Shown: piece after piece, positions 49,831 to 61,508 of the stretch | Layout: each line of letters begins with the position of its first letter | How positions within the stretch are numbered: the first letter of the stretch is position 1 | Assembly: GCF_022376445.1 (NCBI RefSeq) | Contig: NW_025954970.1 | Coordinates: forward strand, 186,001-250,000 | Direction: 5' to 3' | Length of the DNA stretch: 64,000 nt | DNA from: Fomitopsis serialis | Taxonomy: Eukaryota > Basidiomycota > Agaricomycetes > Polyporales > Fomitopsidaceae | Notes under the pieces: generated by a model | Database searches by the model: none | What the model was told of the DNA's origin: nothing | What the model saw: the letters and a program-made list of their open reading frames with translations, nothing else | Position numbers and translations under genes: made by a program

Positions 49831-51720
49831 GGTCATTGGCATAAAGGACACTGACGCTGCGCGGCCTGTGACGCAACCCGAGCACGGATCCCGAGATGGA
49901 CGGATTGCAAAATTCCCGCCATGGCAGTCCCTGGTCTGAATCTGGTGGTCCCCACACGAAGATTGGTGCTCGGGTCGGGAGCAGAAGCACCCACGTATGA
50001 TCCACAGCCTGCAGGAGGTTCCTCAGCGCAACAGGCCGTACCTAAGTCATACGCGCGGTCCTGATCAGTACCGAAGCGAACTACGTAGTGATTTCGCCTA
50101 GGATTATCCCGTATACGTCAATGCCGGTACAATAATAGTCATTCGTCATTGCGCACGGCGTGGAACGTACGCTGGGGATACCCGAGGGTATTTGCACATG
50201 AGGGTAATCCGGGCTCGAGTGCCATACTCCACGGGGAGTACCCCTACCGTGCTCAGGCGAGGATATCTTCCAGAGTTTCGTCCGCTGATGAGTCCAGTAC
50301 TCCAGTCTCCAAGCTGGGATGCGAGTTTCGAGTCATGCAGCGGGTGGCGTTCCGCGCAAGATCTGTGTAAAAAGCATGTCTAACCCGGTGTTGGGAGGCT
50401 GCATCAGCGGTACCCAGATGCTGTGTGTTCCATAATATTCCAAATAGACGTGCGCTCGTTGCTACACAGTCACCCCGCGTGAGCGCTGTTAAGCCGTCTC
50501 CGACTCGCACATCTGTTCCAATGGGCCATTTCCGGTCAACGGTCGTCATCGATCCCTCGATCTCCGCAGAAATCCTGGGGACCACAGAGACAGAGATACG
50601 CGCCTCGTCGCCGGGTCTCCTCGTCCATGTAGGTATGACGATCGTGCAGAATATTGCTGCCTGATCCTTGACGAGAACCAGGCGTTGGACGGCCGGCCAG
50701 GGCGCCGGACGACGCGGGACCAGGGCCTTGTTGGGGCACGAGGCGACTCGCGCCCTGTCAGGTCACCAGGTGACCGTAGTGCTGGCGGACGGAAGCGGAC
50801 TGTTTGAGAACAACTTCCATGTTCTCCTTGCGATCGCAAGAGGCGTTGTTGAAGCAGTTTACGACATAGATGTTGTACTCGGCGGCGAATAAGGTCTGAG
50901 CGTACGTCGAACCCGGTGACAAGGTGGGCAGCCATAAACGCGTCTCTGTGTGACGGTCACGGCCGGCGAATGGCGAGGACAACGGATCACTGCAACCGCC
51001 GAAATTCCCACATTTTTGGGTTTCGGTGGCGGCGGTCTGGGCCGGGGCTCGTTGTCCGCTACCGTGATCGAGCCATCAATCCAGCGCCGCGGATGGTTTT
51101 GGGGTCCACGGGAGAAAACAAGGCCACCGTCCGGCCGACGCCGATGGTTTACAGGGGCCTTGCGTATTGTTTTTGAGCGAGCGGGACATAGGAGCAGGGT
51201 GCTCTGGACCGCTGTGGCGTCGATAGAGTGCACGTACCAAGTTAGGGTACGATCGTCTGGCGATATTTAATAAAGGCGACGTCAGTGTGGGGTGGCCGTT
51301 CTGCCGGCGGGGGTCCCGGGGATATTCACGAGCGAGGGCCTTCCGGGACGCTGATTGGCTGGACGGACGCCGTCAATAGTGACGCCACACAGGAAGGGCT
51401 GCCCGGCCTGGAGACGGGCGGCCTAGACCGGGAGAAATCTGGGGTTGCGGACGAGCAAATATGGGCAATTAGTACGTAACCGTATGCGCGTATTTGGGCA
51501 ACGCACGGACGGGCAAATAGATGGGCGCAACCCGCTGTACGTCCCCTACGACCCCCACGACCGCCTACGGCCCAACCACGACCATCCCGGCCGCGACGAC
51601 CTCAAGACCGGCGACGACGCGCACCGCCCGGGGCGCGTTTTCTACGCAGACTTCGCGTGTTGGCCTCGTGCATCACGTACGCATCGGCTTCGGACCCAGC
51701 GAACCGCGAGCTATCCCTCT
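49831..51720. other. Intergenic, no gene seen
   Basis: No supported gene. Near 51268 the sequence TATTTAATAAAGG could be a TATA element for the gene starting at 51727, with a leader of about 430 bp or an unseen upstream exon. Confidence 0.4.
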
Positions 51721-51726
51721 TTGGCT

Positions 51727-52566
51727 ATGAGCAGCAGTAACGCCTCGTTCTCTGCCGCCTCGCCCTCCTCTCCGCGCTATCGCGCTCATACAGAGACCGC
51801 GCAGGTTGGGAGAGCACGGTCCGTCACCTCGGATACGCGCGCGGGTCACCAGATGCGACGTTCTGGCCATGGACGGAGGGGCGGAGACAAGGCCCGGATG
51901 GACTGGGAAGATCAAGAAGGGAGGGCGAGTTCGTCAAAGGCACGGGAAGGCTCGCGGAGGGTTCGCACCCCGCACGTCGAGGAGGGCTATCGGGGAGATC
52001 ACCCGGCGTCGCCTATCTCATTTAACGGTCACGGCCGTCACTTCTCGCATTCGCGCGCTGCGTCCGTTTCTGGCGCATCCCAACGGGCAGCAGACTCACG
52101 CTTAGCCTGGCAGCCAGACGCACACAACGCGGCGGAGGCGCTCTCGGTCGCCCGTACCTCGGGTAGTCTGCGCACGCACACACCTGTCCAGGTCCATCAC
52201 GCCTACGCCCACGCTCCCCACGCACCTGCCGAGCGCAATTCCAGTGTCCGGCGACTGACACGTTTGGGCCCTGCACAAGTACCCGCAGCCCTCCACATTA
52301 CCCCCGCCGCCCCTTCACCTTCTTCGTCTCCCCGCCCGCGCATCGCTGCATTCCCCCGCACTCCTACCCGACCCCCGCGCTCTGCCCCAGCCGACCGAAA
52401 TAGGTTTGGCCTTCAGCTCTCACACTCCCCGTCAGTCTCTTCGCTTTCCAGTGCTGGCCTGCCCGTTACTGGCCTGGGACCCGCCTTCGAGGAGCCGTGT
52501 ACGCCGTCGCCCTCCCCACGCTTGCAACAGGCGCGTTCTCATAGGTCAGTGCCCGTGTCTTGCTAG
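51727..52566 (+). CDS. Ser/Arg/Pro-rich protein of unknown function
   Basis: A single open frame of 279 residues from MSSSNASFSAASPSSPRYR to SHRSVPVSC. The frame is open further upstream (ATG at 51484), but that part looks like leader sequence and I prefer the later start. Composition is low-complexity: Ser, Pro, Arg, Ala and His, with SPSSSPRPR, TPTRPPRSAP and SHSPSVSSLSS. It lacks a recognisable domain, signal peptide or membrane span. A GTCAGT donor-like site just before the stop could splice it to the following gene, but a TATA-like ATATATAT near 52832 argues that the next gene has its own promoter. Disordered regulatory protein is the most one can say. Confidence 0.5.
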   Translation: MSSSNASFSAASPSSPRYRAHTETAQVGRARSVTSDTRAGHQMRRSGHGRRGGDKARMDWEDQEGRASSSKAREGSRRVRTPHVEEGYRGDHPASPISFNGHGRHFSHSRAASVSGASQRAADSRLAWQPDAHNAAEALSVARTSGSLRTHTPVQVHHAYAHAPHAPAERNSSVRRLTRLGPAQVPAALHITPAAPSPSSSPRPRIAAFPRTPTRPPRSAPADRNRFGLQLSHSPSVSSLSSAGLPVTGLGPAFEEPCTPSPSPRLQQARSHRSVPVSC

Positions 52567-52980
52567 TCGGCTTCTGGATTTTCGCGCATACGCGGGTATG
52601 AGCTCGCTCCTGCGTCAGTCACGTCAACTCTATCCACCGCGAGTGCATTCCACGCGCAGCCTGGGTAACCGTTCTCTTGGATCGGACGCGTCAAAGTCTT
52701 TTGACACATACACTGCGAGGCGCCTTCGGCCAATTTGGTGTGGGCTTCTATAGCTCCAGCGTTCCTTTCCCTCACCCGCGCTTTGCCTTTGACCGCCGCG
52801 TGCCTCCCCCGTTCTTTCACTCTCTTCACTTCATATATATCATCCCTCCATGGTCTTGATACGTCCCTCTCCCAGTTCATGCGCGCTGACATCTCTTACT
52901 ACAGAGCCACGCCACCCCCTTCACCCACGTTCCTCATTGCGCGTAGCATCGCAGCACAGCGTGCACGCCCAACCCTCGCC

Positions 52981-54610
52981 ATGTCCATGCAGATCCACGC
53001 CCCCGCTCCCATCATGTCGACTTCTTCACGGTCACTATCGCCTCCCCTGCGTCAGTGGCTGGACCTAGTGCGCGTGGGCGCTCCCAGTCGAGAAGACCGA
53101 CTCGCGCTCAAGACCGGGCAGTCCTCTCACGCAGGCAGCACAACTGCAACCACCACAACGTCCACCCATAATGGCAAGGCCATCAAGTCGTCTGAACGTC
53201 TACTTCGGGACACGCTCCGACGTGCGAGGAGCACGATCGCATGCTCTACGTCCACCCGCTTCCGAGCCCGAAGCTGTCTGGGGTGTCGCTCCCCGGCTCG
53301 CCGTTCCTCGCCCCCACGGGCACCATGCTCCTTAATGGCAACGGAAGCCCTCCGATGAGCTCGCAGGCAGCCGGCGACACAGCCGCAAGAACACCGCATC
53401 CTCGGCGCGAGCATCTCGTGCGACCTCTGCGACCTCCAATTCGACAGCATTGGCGCCTCCCTCATCGAGCAAGACACGGACGACGAGGAGGCGAGTCCCG
53501 CAGGTGGTCCATGCGCACGGGCACCTCCGCATCGTCATCATCCTCCGGCATGGGCACGTCCACGGCTACTTCCAGGTGACGCCGGCGCCGCAAGGCCTGT
53601 CGCGGACGCGGAGCATCACGCAGAGCAGCCGCACCAGCGCCGGTGCGGGCGACCGCGCGTACTCGGACTCGGTCGCGCAGGCGCAGGTTGCGTACGGGAC
53701 GCCGAGCTCGCCTTCTCCTGCTCGCGCGCACTTGCAGCGCTCGGCCCCGTCGGCGCCGCCGCATGTCGGCCGAGCGGCCCACACTCAGAGGACGTCGCCC
53801 GAGCGCTCGCCGGCGGTGCCCCCGCACGAGGCGGTGCTGCGAATAAGCTCGAGGGCGTGCTGAGGGGCGCGAAGGAGCAGGAGAGGAGAGAGAAGAGCTC
53901 GGAGAGGAGGTATAGGGGCGAGCCGGGGAGCAGCAGTGGGAGTGGGCACTCGATGGCGAGTAGTAGGAACCTCAGCGCGGAGAGCGACTTGTTCTTCGGT
54001 GCTGTTGGCGAGGTGAGTAGTTGGTTCGTTGCGTGCGCTGCGTGTGTGCTGATGAGGAGTTCGTTATGCAGTCGAGTGTCACGTCGCTGTCGTCGGCGGA
54101 GTCCAAGGCGAGCCCGACGGCCACTGCACCGAGTCGCGGAAGCTTCTCGGCGAGCCGGCCACAGGTCCTGCAGATCCAGTCGCGCTCGCCGATGCACTCG
54201 CCGTCGACGCCACTAAAGCAGCTGCATGGCTTCAGCTCGCCGCAGAGCTTGAGCTCGGCCAACGGCCTGAGCCCGCTCACCCCGCCACCCACCCCGCCGT
54301 TCAACGCGCGCACTGCCGCGGAGCAGTGTCGCGCTATGGATGGCTATGTCTCGTTCGCGAACATCGCGGGGTTGGGTGTCCCCGAGGGCGCGGTGGACGA
54401 GGACATGGACGAGGATGATGATAGAGGGCGCTGGTGGCGCTGGTTGACGGTGAAGAAAGGCAGGGGAGGAGTGAGAGCGCAAGTAGCATCGGCGTCGCAT
54501 CTTGAAGGTCCGCCGCAGGCAGGCTGTCTGTCGGTCGACTGGACGACGCTGCGTTCGACGACGCGCTGGGACGCGACTCCGCACGTCGTGCTCGGCCGGC
54601 GACTCTATGC
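52981..54610 (+). CDS. Conserved basidiomycete disordered protein, unknown function
   Basis: Starts at ATG 52981 (MSMQIHAPAPIM) after a TATA-like ATATATAT at 52832. Blocks in order: HNGKAIKSSERLLRDTL, then EEHDRMLYVHPLPSPKLSG, VSLPGSPFLAPTGTMLL, a long Ser/Thr/Arg-rich stretch, ERSPAVPPHEAVLR, KLEGVLRGAKEQERREK, and, after an intron near 54015-54070, SSVTSLSSAESKASP. The most distinctive motif follows: LTPPPTPPFNARTAAEQC with MDGYVSFANIAGLGVPE and an acidic-to-WWRWL segment. I know similar conserved blocks from hypothetical proteins of Agaricomycetes; no function is assigned. The blocks lie in different frames: breaks near 53220, between 53375 and 53580, and near 53850. These are consistent with several missing bases or decay. 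The 3' end is uncertain, between about 54460 and 54610. Confidence 0.6.
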
Positions 54611-56785
54611 TCATATGCTCGCCCCCTCTCACTGCTTCATTCCATGTCTGTATGTCTTTGCAACTCAACATCGTCTGTCTCCCTGCATCTACATCTGCAC
54701 CTGCCCTGCCCGCCCCTGCATCATCCATTATCCTTGTTCACACCCCATATCATGCCACCCGCACGCATCCCCCACATCTTCAATACATCCGCATCCGCAT
54801 CAACTGCAACACCGTCCGAGGCCACCATCGATGTCCGCCAAGTTCCAACGACCGTGTCCATGTGCCTTCCTGCCCTTCAGCCCGCGAGGGCCTGGACTGC
54901 AGTGCGCTAGGCACTATATCTGCCGGCTCCACTCCAGCACGCACCAAAACCGCCTCAGCTTGCACGAGCTTATGACGACCCCGCGCGGCGGTCGACGTTT
55001 ACGTTTGCATGACTTCAGTACGACGACTCCGGATCAGCATCTAGCGTTCTGTGTAGACTCCGAGTCCTATTTCTTTTTACGACCCTCGCTGCTGAGGCGG
55101 CGCGGTGCCTTGCTGTTCTCGTTGAAAGGTCGGTCAGTTGGTTGGTTGGTTTCGCCTTTGGGGGGGAGAGTCGGCTCGTAGTGATTTTGTCTGGAATTGA
55201 AGGAAGGAACATTGTAACGTCTATCGCATCGGCATTGTCATCGACACTATACAGTAGGGCACGAATATACACAGGCGGCGCGCTGCGCCGTGCATACTTA
55301 CATGATCATGATACTGAAACGGGTGTGTGCTTCGCATGAGGTGTTCGATATGACATGGGAGGCGACGCTAGTCTCATTTGGAGGTGCGCGGGTGACCCGG
55401 CGCAGGGTTCTTCTGGGTATAACTTACTGATATCGTCCGCATTACAGAGTTTGGTTGACGAATCGCTCCATGCGTATGCAATGTGCTTGACACAACTTTG
55501 CTGAGGCTATCCATCGCGGCCGCGTAGGGACGGTACTGCCTAGGTACTGCCCACGACTCTGCGCCTCATGATGTGACGAGACTCTGCTAGTCGCACGACG
55601 TTGCTGCACCGGCCAAGACTTCACAGAGAGTCAAACGGTCTCCACACTCGCAGCGGACGCATCAGCTGCTGCCCTCCGCCGGAAGGAAAGCGGTCGAGAA
55701 GTGCGTCCTCTGAATTGTCGGCGAATAGCCAGAAGGCGAGCCACACACCGTTCGAGAACGCCCTCCCGCGATTCCGAGAATCCCAGAATCTGTGTGGCAG
55801 GCTAATGGGCTGGTATGCCGTAAATCGGTGACGCCAGAGCCTGCGATCCATCTCATGAGAAGCAGCCGGCGGTGTGTTGAATGCGGGATGGGCACCGCCG
55901 TTTGGGCGAGGTTTCGCGCAGCTCGTGGGAGAAGGGGGACTCTATTCGCAGAAGCTCAGGTAGGTAGTGACGTCGCGGGGCACATGGCGTACATACTCTC
56001 TTCGAGTGTCTTCACGGTGGAGTGCTGGTCTTTCCGGTCGGAACGGGTCCGCGTCGGCTGCCGGTCTAATGTGATAGTTCGCACTGCACTAGACGTAGAT
56101 ACATACCTTAGACTACGGCGGGTACGAGCCCGTTGAATGGCAAGATCATGGTCAACTGCTGGCGACGTCGGCGGTGATTATGTCCAGACGCGGACGTCCG
56201 TAGATCAAAATGAATATTACATGTACTTGTGTACCCTGAGGATTGGACTGCTTAGGCCGTAGACTGTCCCAGGTCAGTTGCTAGCTATCTTCCTTAGGCT
56301 CTATTCGCTTCAGCTGAAATGGCGTCACTGAGAGTAGTGACTCACATATGCAGTGGTTAGGTTCACGACGTCAACTGCCCAGTAATTCGGAGAATCTCTG
56401 GTGATCGATGGGATTCAATGCTTCTGCTACTAGTAGTATAGCAGCACAAACTTCATGGCGGATGTGTGTTCGTTTGAGCAGCTGCCAGACCTCCAATACA
56501 GGTGAGCAGCACGAAGTTGGAATTCCCATCCGTGCCTGCTGATATCAGGCTGTTTTGCACTCGGCCTGGGCTGGCCCACCTCGTACTACTTACCTTCGGT
56601 AGGTCCAAGCACCACGATGTGTCGTGGAATATTGTGTCGCTTGTCACCGAGTCGCGCAAAGGCGAACATAGTGACCAGATAGAAACTCCAAACCAATTGT
56701 CCCGAGTCTCTAATACACCTAGATTGATCGACGTCACTAGTGCAAATCGCCGACCAACACTGGACCAGTTGTCGCGCTGACATCC
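54611..56785. other. 3' region and intergenic, no gene supported
   Basis: C/T-rich sequence with long open frames follows the unknown gene and is probably 3' UTR plus intergenic DNA. No separate gene is supported up to the truncated F-box/LRR-like gene. Confidence 0.4.
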
Positions 56786-56788
56786 CAA

Positions 56789-57795
56789 TTATTCGGCTTC
56801 AAGCAGCCTCTTCGATGGGCCCCTCCAGACACCTCTGCGGGCCGTCGGTGGTGAGCCAAAAGCCCTGAACGGCATCTCCTTTGGTGGCGTGCAAGTCATC
56901 ATGACACGAGCGCCAGCGCCGATGGAAACCCGAAGATACGTCCCCAGTTCTTGCGTCAAGCCTTCCAGGTACGTGTCGTACTTCGCCGTGCTCGTCGTGA
57001 GATCTTCCCTGCTGTAGCTGATGCTGCCAGTGCCGAAGTTGATGCATTCGAGCATCAGCCGGACGAGTACGTATGGATTCAGCCGGTGCAGAGCTGCGAT
57101 GGCCTCGTCCCAGCGCTTCCACTGCTCCTGTACGGCCACGAGGTCTTCACCCCGCGACCCTTCGGCGAGGTCGCAGAACATGATGCGGAGTTCGCGGAAC
57201 TCTGGGGAAAACTTGCTGGACAGGATTGCCAGTGCATCGTCTTTGCGCAGAATACTGCCGACGCGAAGTTGGACCACCAACAGCCTCTTGAGGCTGGAGA
57301 GGTCGAGGATGGGAGCTATCGCAATCACATAGATGTCAGGGATACCCCTTTCCCGCCACATGCTCTGAACTCACTTGGAGGCCTCGTATTTTCCGGCTCC
57401 GTCACTGTGATGTCTTGCAGATCCAGCTCGACCATGTCCGTGAAGTCAGTCAGGAACCTCCGCAGCATACCCCGTCCTTCGAACCACACTGTCCGCAACA
57501 CCAAGGTGCGGATTCGCGGTGCCAGAGCGTGGATGCTCATCCTAGCCTTCGGTGGCATCGCAATGTAGAGTCGAAGCCAGTCATACCAAGGATTGCCCTC
57601 CAGCCCGCGCGGAAGTCCCTTCGCCCAGATCACGTTGAACATCTGCAGCGTATCGACTCTGATCAGTTCCGGGACCACCTGAGGTAGCTTGTCGTCGAGC
57701 CACTGAGCCTGTGCAGCCGCGTCGGGTTCAGCATGGAAGAACGCACTCCGCCCGAGGTTCAGGATGCTGATGTACCGCAGCGGGTGCGTGCAGTG
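56789..57795 (-). pseudogene. F-box/LRR-like protein, 5'-truncated
   Basis: Two exons joined by a 62-nt GT-AG intron (about 57313-57374). The upstream exon reads HPLRYISILNLGRSAFFH, then WYDWLRLYIAM, RIRTLVLRTVWFEGRG and MVELDLQDITVTEPENT. The downstream exon reads PILDLSSLKRLLVVQLRVG and ends in KRLLEAE, with TAA-side stop at 56789. The repeated 'R(I/V)RTLxLxxVWF' and 'LDLQDITxTEPE' patterns match leucine-rich C-terminal parts of agaricomycete F-box-like proteins, which act as substrate receptors of SCF ubiquitin ligases. The expected N-terminus with an F-box is absent: the frame runs into a TGA at about 57796, exactly where the AT-rich palindrome array begins. The gene appears cut by that array. 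Confidence 0.6.
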
Positions 57796-57796
57796 A

Positions 57797-58655
57797 TGTC
57801 AGTTAAACTGGATCAGCATGGGTACATTAATGTACTCAGGATCAGCTTAACTGGGTACACTAATGTACCCCCCTTAAGTCAATCCATCCTTAAGTCGAAG
57901 TTAATCCCCCATTAAGTCATGATCAGGCTGTCAGATCAATAAAGGGTTAAGTTAATCCTCTGACCAGCAGCCACATACACCAATCTCAGGCTACACTTCT
58001 CACTGATCCAGTACTAATCCTACAAGATTAGCAATGCTGATCCCATACTGATCCTATAGGATGAATATATACTGGTCAAGCATCTGTGTAGTCTAATCCT
58101 GGATTAATCCTATGGGATTAACATATATTGATCCTGTGTTAATCCTATAGCTTTAGTGTCCTCTAGTCCTGGGCCAAATATATACTGGTCAAGCATCTGT
58201 GTACTCTAATCCTGCATTAATCCTATGGGATTAAAATATACTGATCCAGTATTAATCCTATAGCTTTACTCTCCTCTGAACCTGGGTTGATCCTATTGGA
58301 TTAACATACAGTGATCCTGTGTTAATCCCATAGGATCAGTATACTCTAATCCTACAACAATCCTATGGGATTAAAATAGACTGATCTAGTATTAATCCTA
58401 TAGCTTTACTCTCCTCTGAACCTGGGTTGATCCTATTGGATTAACATACAGTGATCCTGTATTAATCCTATAGGATCAGTATACTCTAATCCTACACTAA
58501 TCCTACAGGATCAGTATACTTTAATCCTACACTAATCATCACCCACCAACACCACGGAGACTCGTATGAGATGCTACTGACGGCACATCAGTATACTTTA
58601 ATCCTACACTCATTTTACAGGATCAGTTTACTTTAATCCTACACTGATCCTGGGT
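57797..58655. repeat. AT-rich array of short palindromes with a 140-bp repeat
   Basis: About 860 bp clearly different in composition from the surroundings. It is built from words such as TTAATCC, GGATTAA, TGATCC and GGATCA, arranged as palindromes: ATCCTATAGGAT (twice perfect, near 58050 and 58467), TAATCCTATGGGATTA (several) and GTACATTAATGTAC (near 57824). A larger imperfect inverted repeat spans 57800-57852. Direct repeats: a 140-bp unit appears at about 58230-58369 and 58370-58509 with few changes, and a TATACTGGTCAAGCATCTGT unit recurs 113 bp apart (58067 and 58180). No coding capacity. It separates a truncated F-box-like gene from the 3' end of the orphan gene at 58665. Confidence 0.85.
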
Positions 58656-58664
58656 CTCCTCGAG

Positions 58665-61278
58665 TCAACCCTCCCAACCTTGAGCACGACGACTCGGTAT
58701 TTTCTTCCGGCCACTCGTCCTACATCACAAGTAAGGGCGGTTCTAAGGGATTGAACATTGCAATACTTACTTCACCGGCCCTGTCGATTTCGGGTTGGAG
58801 CGCGTCTCAACTTGAGTCGACCCCACACTCGAGCTTCCGGCTGCCGCGCCGCCGGCGGTCCTCTTCGACGGGGGGTTGCGCGACCGAACCCTTCGCGAGC
58901 AGAGTTACAATATAGGACCAAAGACATGCTGAGATGCTTACTGTTTCGCGTTGTCGGCGCCCTCGCTTCCAACATCCGCCTTCGCCTTTCCACTAGTGCC
59001 CCCCGTGACCTTGCGTTTCTTCTGTGCTGCAGGCGGATTGACCGGGTCATCCAACTCGCTATGGGAGTCATCCTCCCGGATCTTGCGTCGCGAGTGGCGG
59101 GTTTTCTTGCGGGTAACTGCACAATAGGTCAGTAGAACAGATGACACAAGATTACCACGTCAAATACCTTGAGACTCGGCGTCGTCCCCGTGCGTAGTCT
59201 TCTCGCCCGAAGTCGAGGTCGGAGACGTCGACGCGACTGCGGTGAGGCCCGACTGCTTGGCTTTAGCACCGCCATCGCGCCGTTCATCCCGCTCGCCGGG
59301 CTCCCCAACAGCTGCCTCGTCCGAGTCGCCGTCAATACGACTGGGACTGCGATTGCGTCGCGGTGACGCCCTCCTCCGGTCACCGTACTCCTCGACCTCT
59401 TCTTCTGAGGAAATGGCGTCTGCGGACATCTCTTTGTCCGGCGTGGCGGGTACCTATCACCCATGTGACTATGATTTCCTTATGAAGTCGATGAATCGAG
59501 GGCAAGCTGACCTTTCTCGCCTCTGCCCCACCACCAGACTCATCCCTATGCTCTCCCACTGCTGCTCCGCCGTCAGCCTGAGCCCCTCGTGGAACATCTT
59601 CCGGCGGATGCACAGTGGCGCTCGGGCCACTGGATCGCGAGGGGCCTCCCACCGGCGGTCCTTGTGCGTCATCGTCGGCGACGACGTCTTCGAAGGCGAA
59701 GCCGCGGCCCCCTTTCTGCAGCACCTCGATCTTACCCCACAGATCCCACGCGAGCGCGGGGCTCACAGCAGACGGATTGCTGAAATCCGGACTGGGCCAG
59801 CCCAGAGCCGTCAGGCGCGCGGACATCACAGCCGACGAGAACGATGGCACCGGATCGAGGTTGCGGTGCGCGTACGCTGCGATTGGATAGTGAGTCCGAT
59901 GAGTGACTGGTCATACTTGGTTGTGAACTCACCCCAGCTCGCACGGAAGTAGGCATGTAGCGTCTCGAGGAGCTGGATGCCGGTCCATTCGAGGCGAGTC
60001 GGGGGTAGCACTGGTCGTCCTTCGACGTAGGTAATACCATGTTCTAAGCCAATCTTCGGAGGCGCTGTGTGAGCCTGTCAGCATCGTGCTATGGCAGAGC
60101 CAGTCCGCAGCACTCACGAAGCACGGCATGCGCGTACGCGATCCATTTGGTTGTTTCCTCCGGCAGATCGCCGGCATACTCCACGAAGCTCTCACCGTTG
60201 AGCACCTCGCCGACATGCAATCTATGTGTTCGTGGTCAGTGACCGAAGACCGTGGGTGGATGTCAACACTCACTGTTTCAGCTGGATTTGCCCGTTAGCA
60301 TCCCTGTACGCCACGCGTAGGAAGTAAATGACGTCGCCAATGCAGTGCACGCCATATCCATTGGTGCTCTGCAGAAGCCTCCACAGTTCGTCCAACAAGT
60401 CTTCCCGATTTCTGCCCGTTACCGGTCAGCACGGTCGTCGAGAACCACAGGAGTGAACTCACTGCTCCATGGCGGGGGGTATGTCCTCCGCGGTTGGTGT
60501 TGACGCCTCCTCGGCTTTGGTAAACCATGGTGCCCTCTCGGCGGGCGATAAGGCGATGAACAACTTCCTCCGCCATGTCGCCAGCTCGCCTCCGCGGCCT
60601 TCTCGGATCGCCTCGTCCGCTGCGGCCCTAATGAGCTCCTTATTTGACGGCACTTCAGCCCAAAGCTCGGAGGCGCCCTTGGCACGGGTCCTCTTGAACA
60701 GGGTCGCACTTCTCATGTTGGGACCACCAGTCGCGGGGGTCGCGGACGACGCGGAAGCGGTGGCGGCATCCGCGACTTGCAGGCGGTGGCGTTGCTGATA
60801 GTTCTTAAAGTACGTGCGAACGGCCTAGTCCAACAGTGAGCAGCGATACGATGAACCATGGGGTGTGTTTACGACTCACCTCGAGACGTGTCGGCGCCCC
60901 AGCCTTCTGTATCCATTTCCCTGTGGCCTTGACCTCCTTTGAGACCTTCTCGGCGTACTCGGTTCGACGGTCCTGATCATTTCCAAGGGCGAGCCAACCG
61001 GGTCCCCGCTCCAGCATGAACTTCTCGAGGTGCATGCGACGCCACTCTGTTCGATTTTGGCGGACAGTCGTCTCAGCAGCCTTGCCTTCCCCTTTGTTGA
61101 TCGCGTCAGCGGCTTTGGCTTTCCCTTTTTCGACCTTCGCACGCGCAGCGAGCAGAGGTTTGTCGCTAGGCCTAGGACCTCCTGCGGCGGGCGGGGAGGT
61201 GGCATCGTCGGGGGGATCGTCCTCCAGTGCAATCACTTCGGGACTATCACGCGTCGAGTGCGCAGAACTGGAAGCCAT
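58665..61278 (-). CDS. Lineage-specific orphan protein A (basic, HMG-like segment)
   Basis: About ten exons with intact frame and GT-AG introns of 50-70 nt, roughly 600 residues. It starts MASSSAHSTRDSPEVIALEDD; an N-terminal region rich in Lys and Ala follows, then NRTEWRRMHLEKFMLERGPGW. Next come RTYFKNYQQRH and a segment like part of an HMG box (WRRKLFIALSPAERAPWFTKAEEA). A folded middle follows: DLLDELWRLLQSTNGYG, DVIYFLRVAYRD, VGEVLNGESFVEYAGDLP, PPTRLEWTGIQLLETLHAY, RLTALGWPSPDFS and LAWDLWGKIEVL. The C-terminus is charged and basic (TRKKTRHSRRKIRED, QKKRKVTGG) and ends in KTSGRKKIPSRR. It suggests a nuclear, DNA- or chromatin-linked protein. I recall related sequences only from Polyporales-type fungi and know no function. 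The stop lies about 10 bp from the AT-rich palindrome array. Confidence 0.7.
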
Positions 61279-61505
61279 TAGAGGTGGGTTTGTCGTGAGA
61301 GAAGAGAGGCAATCGACTTAGCTCTTCCCCGTCGGGCCTTATGGTTCAGCAGGTGCTCGGATCGCCGAGGGAATCTGTCGAGCGTGGCTAACCCTCTGAT
61401 TGGGCCCTGCGGCGGTGTTGGTAGCAACTGAGACCGGCGCAACAGAAGCTGGAATTGCGACCGATCTAATCTAGGAGTGTGCCTCGGGGGTGAACAAACT
61501 TGGCT
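61279..61505. other. Spacer between orphan genes A and B
   Basis: About 230 bp between the 3' end of gene B and the start of gene A, both on the minus strand. It must contain the gene A promoter. No ORF of note. Confidence 0.4.
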
Positions 61506-61508
61506 ACG

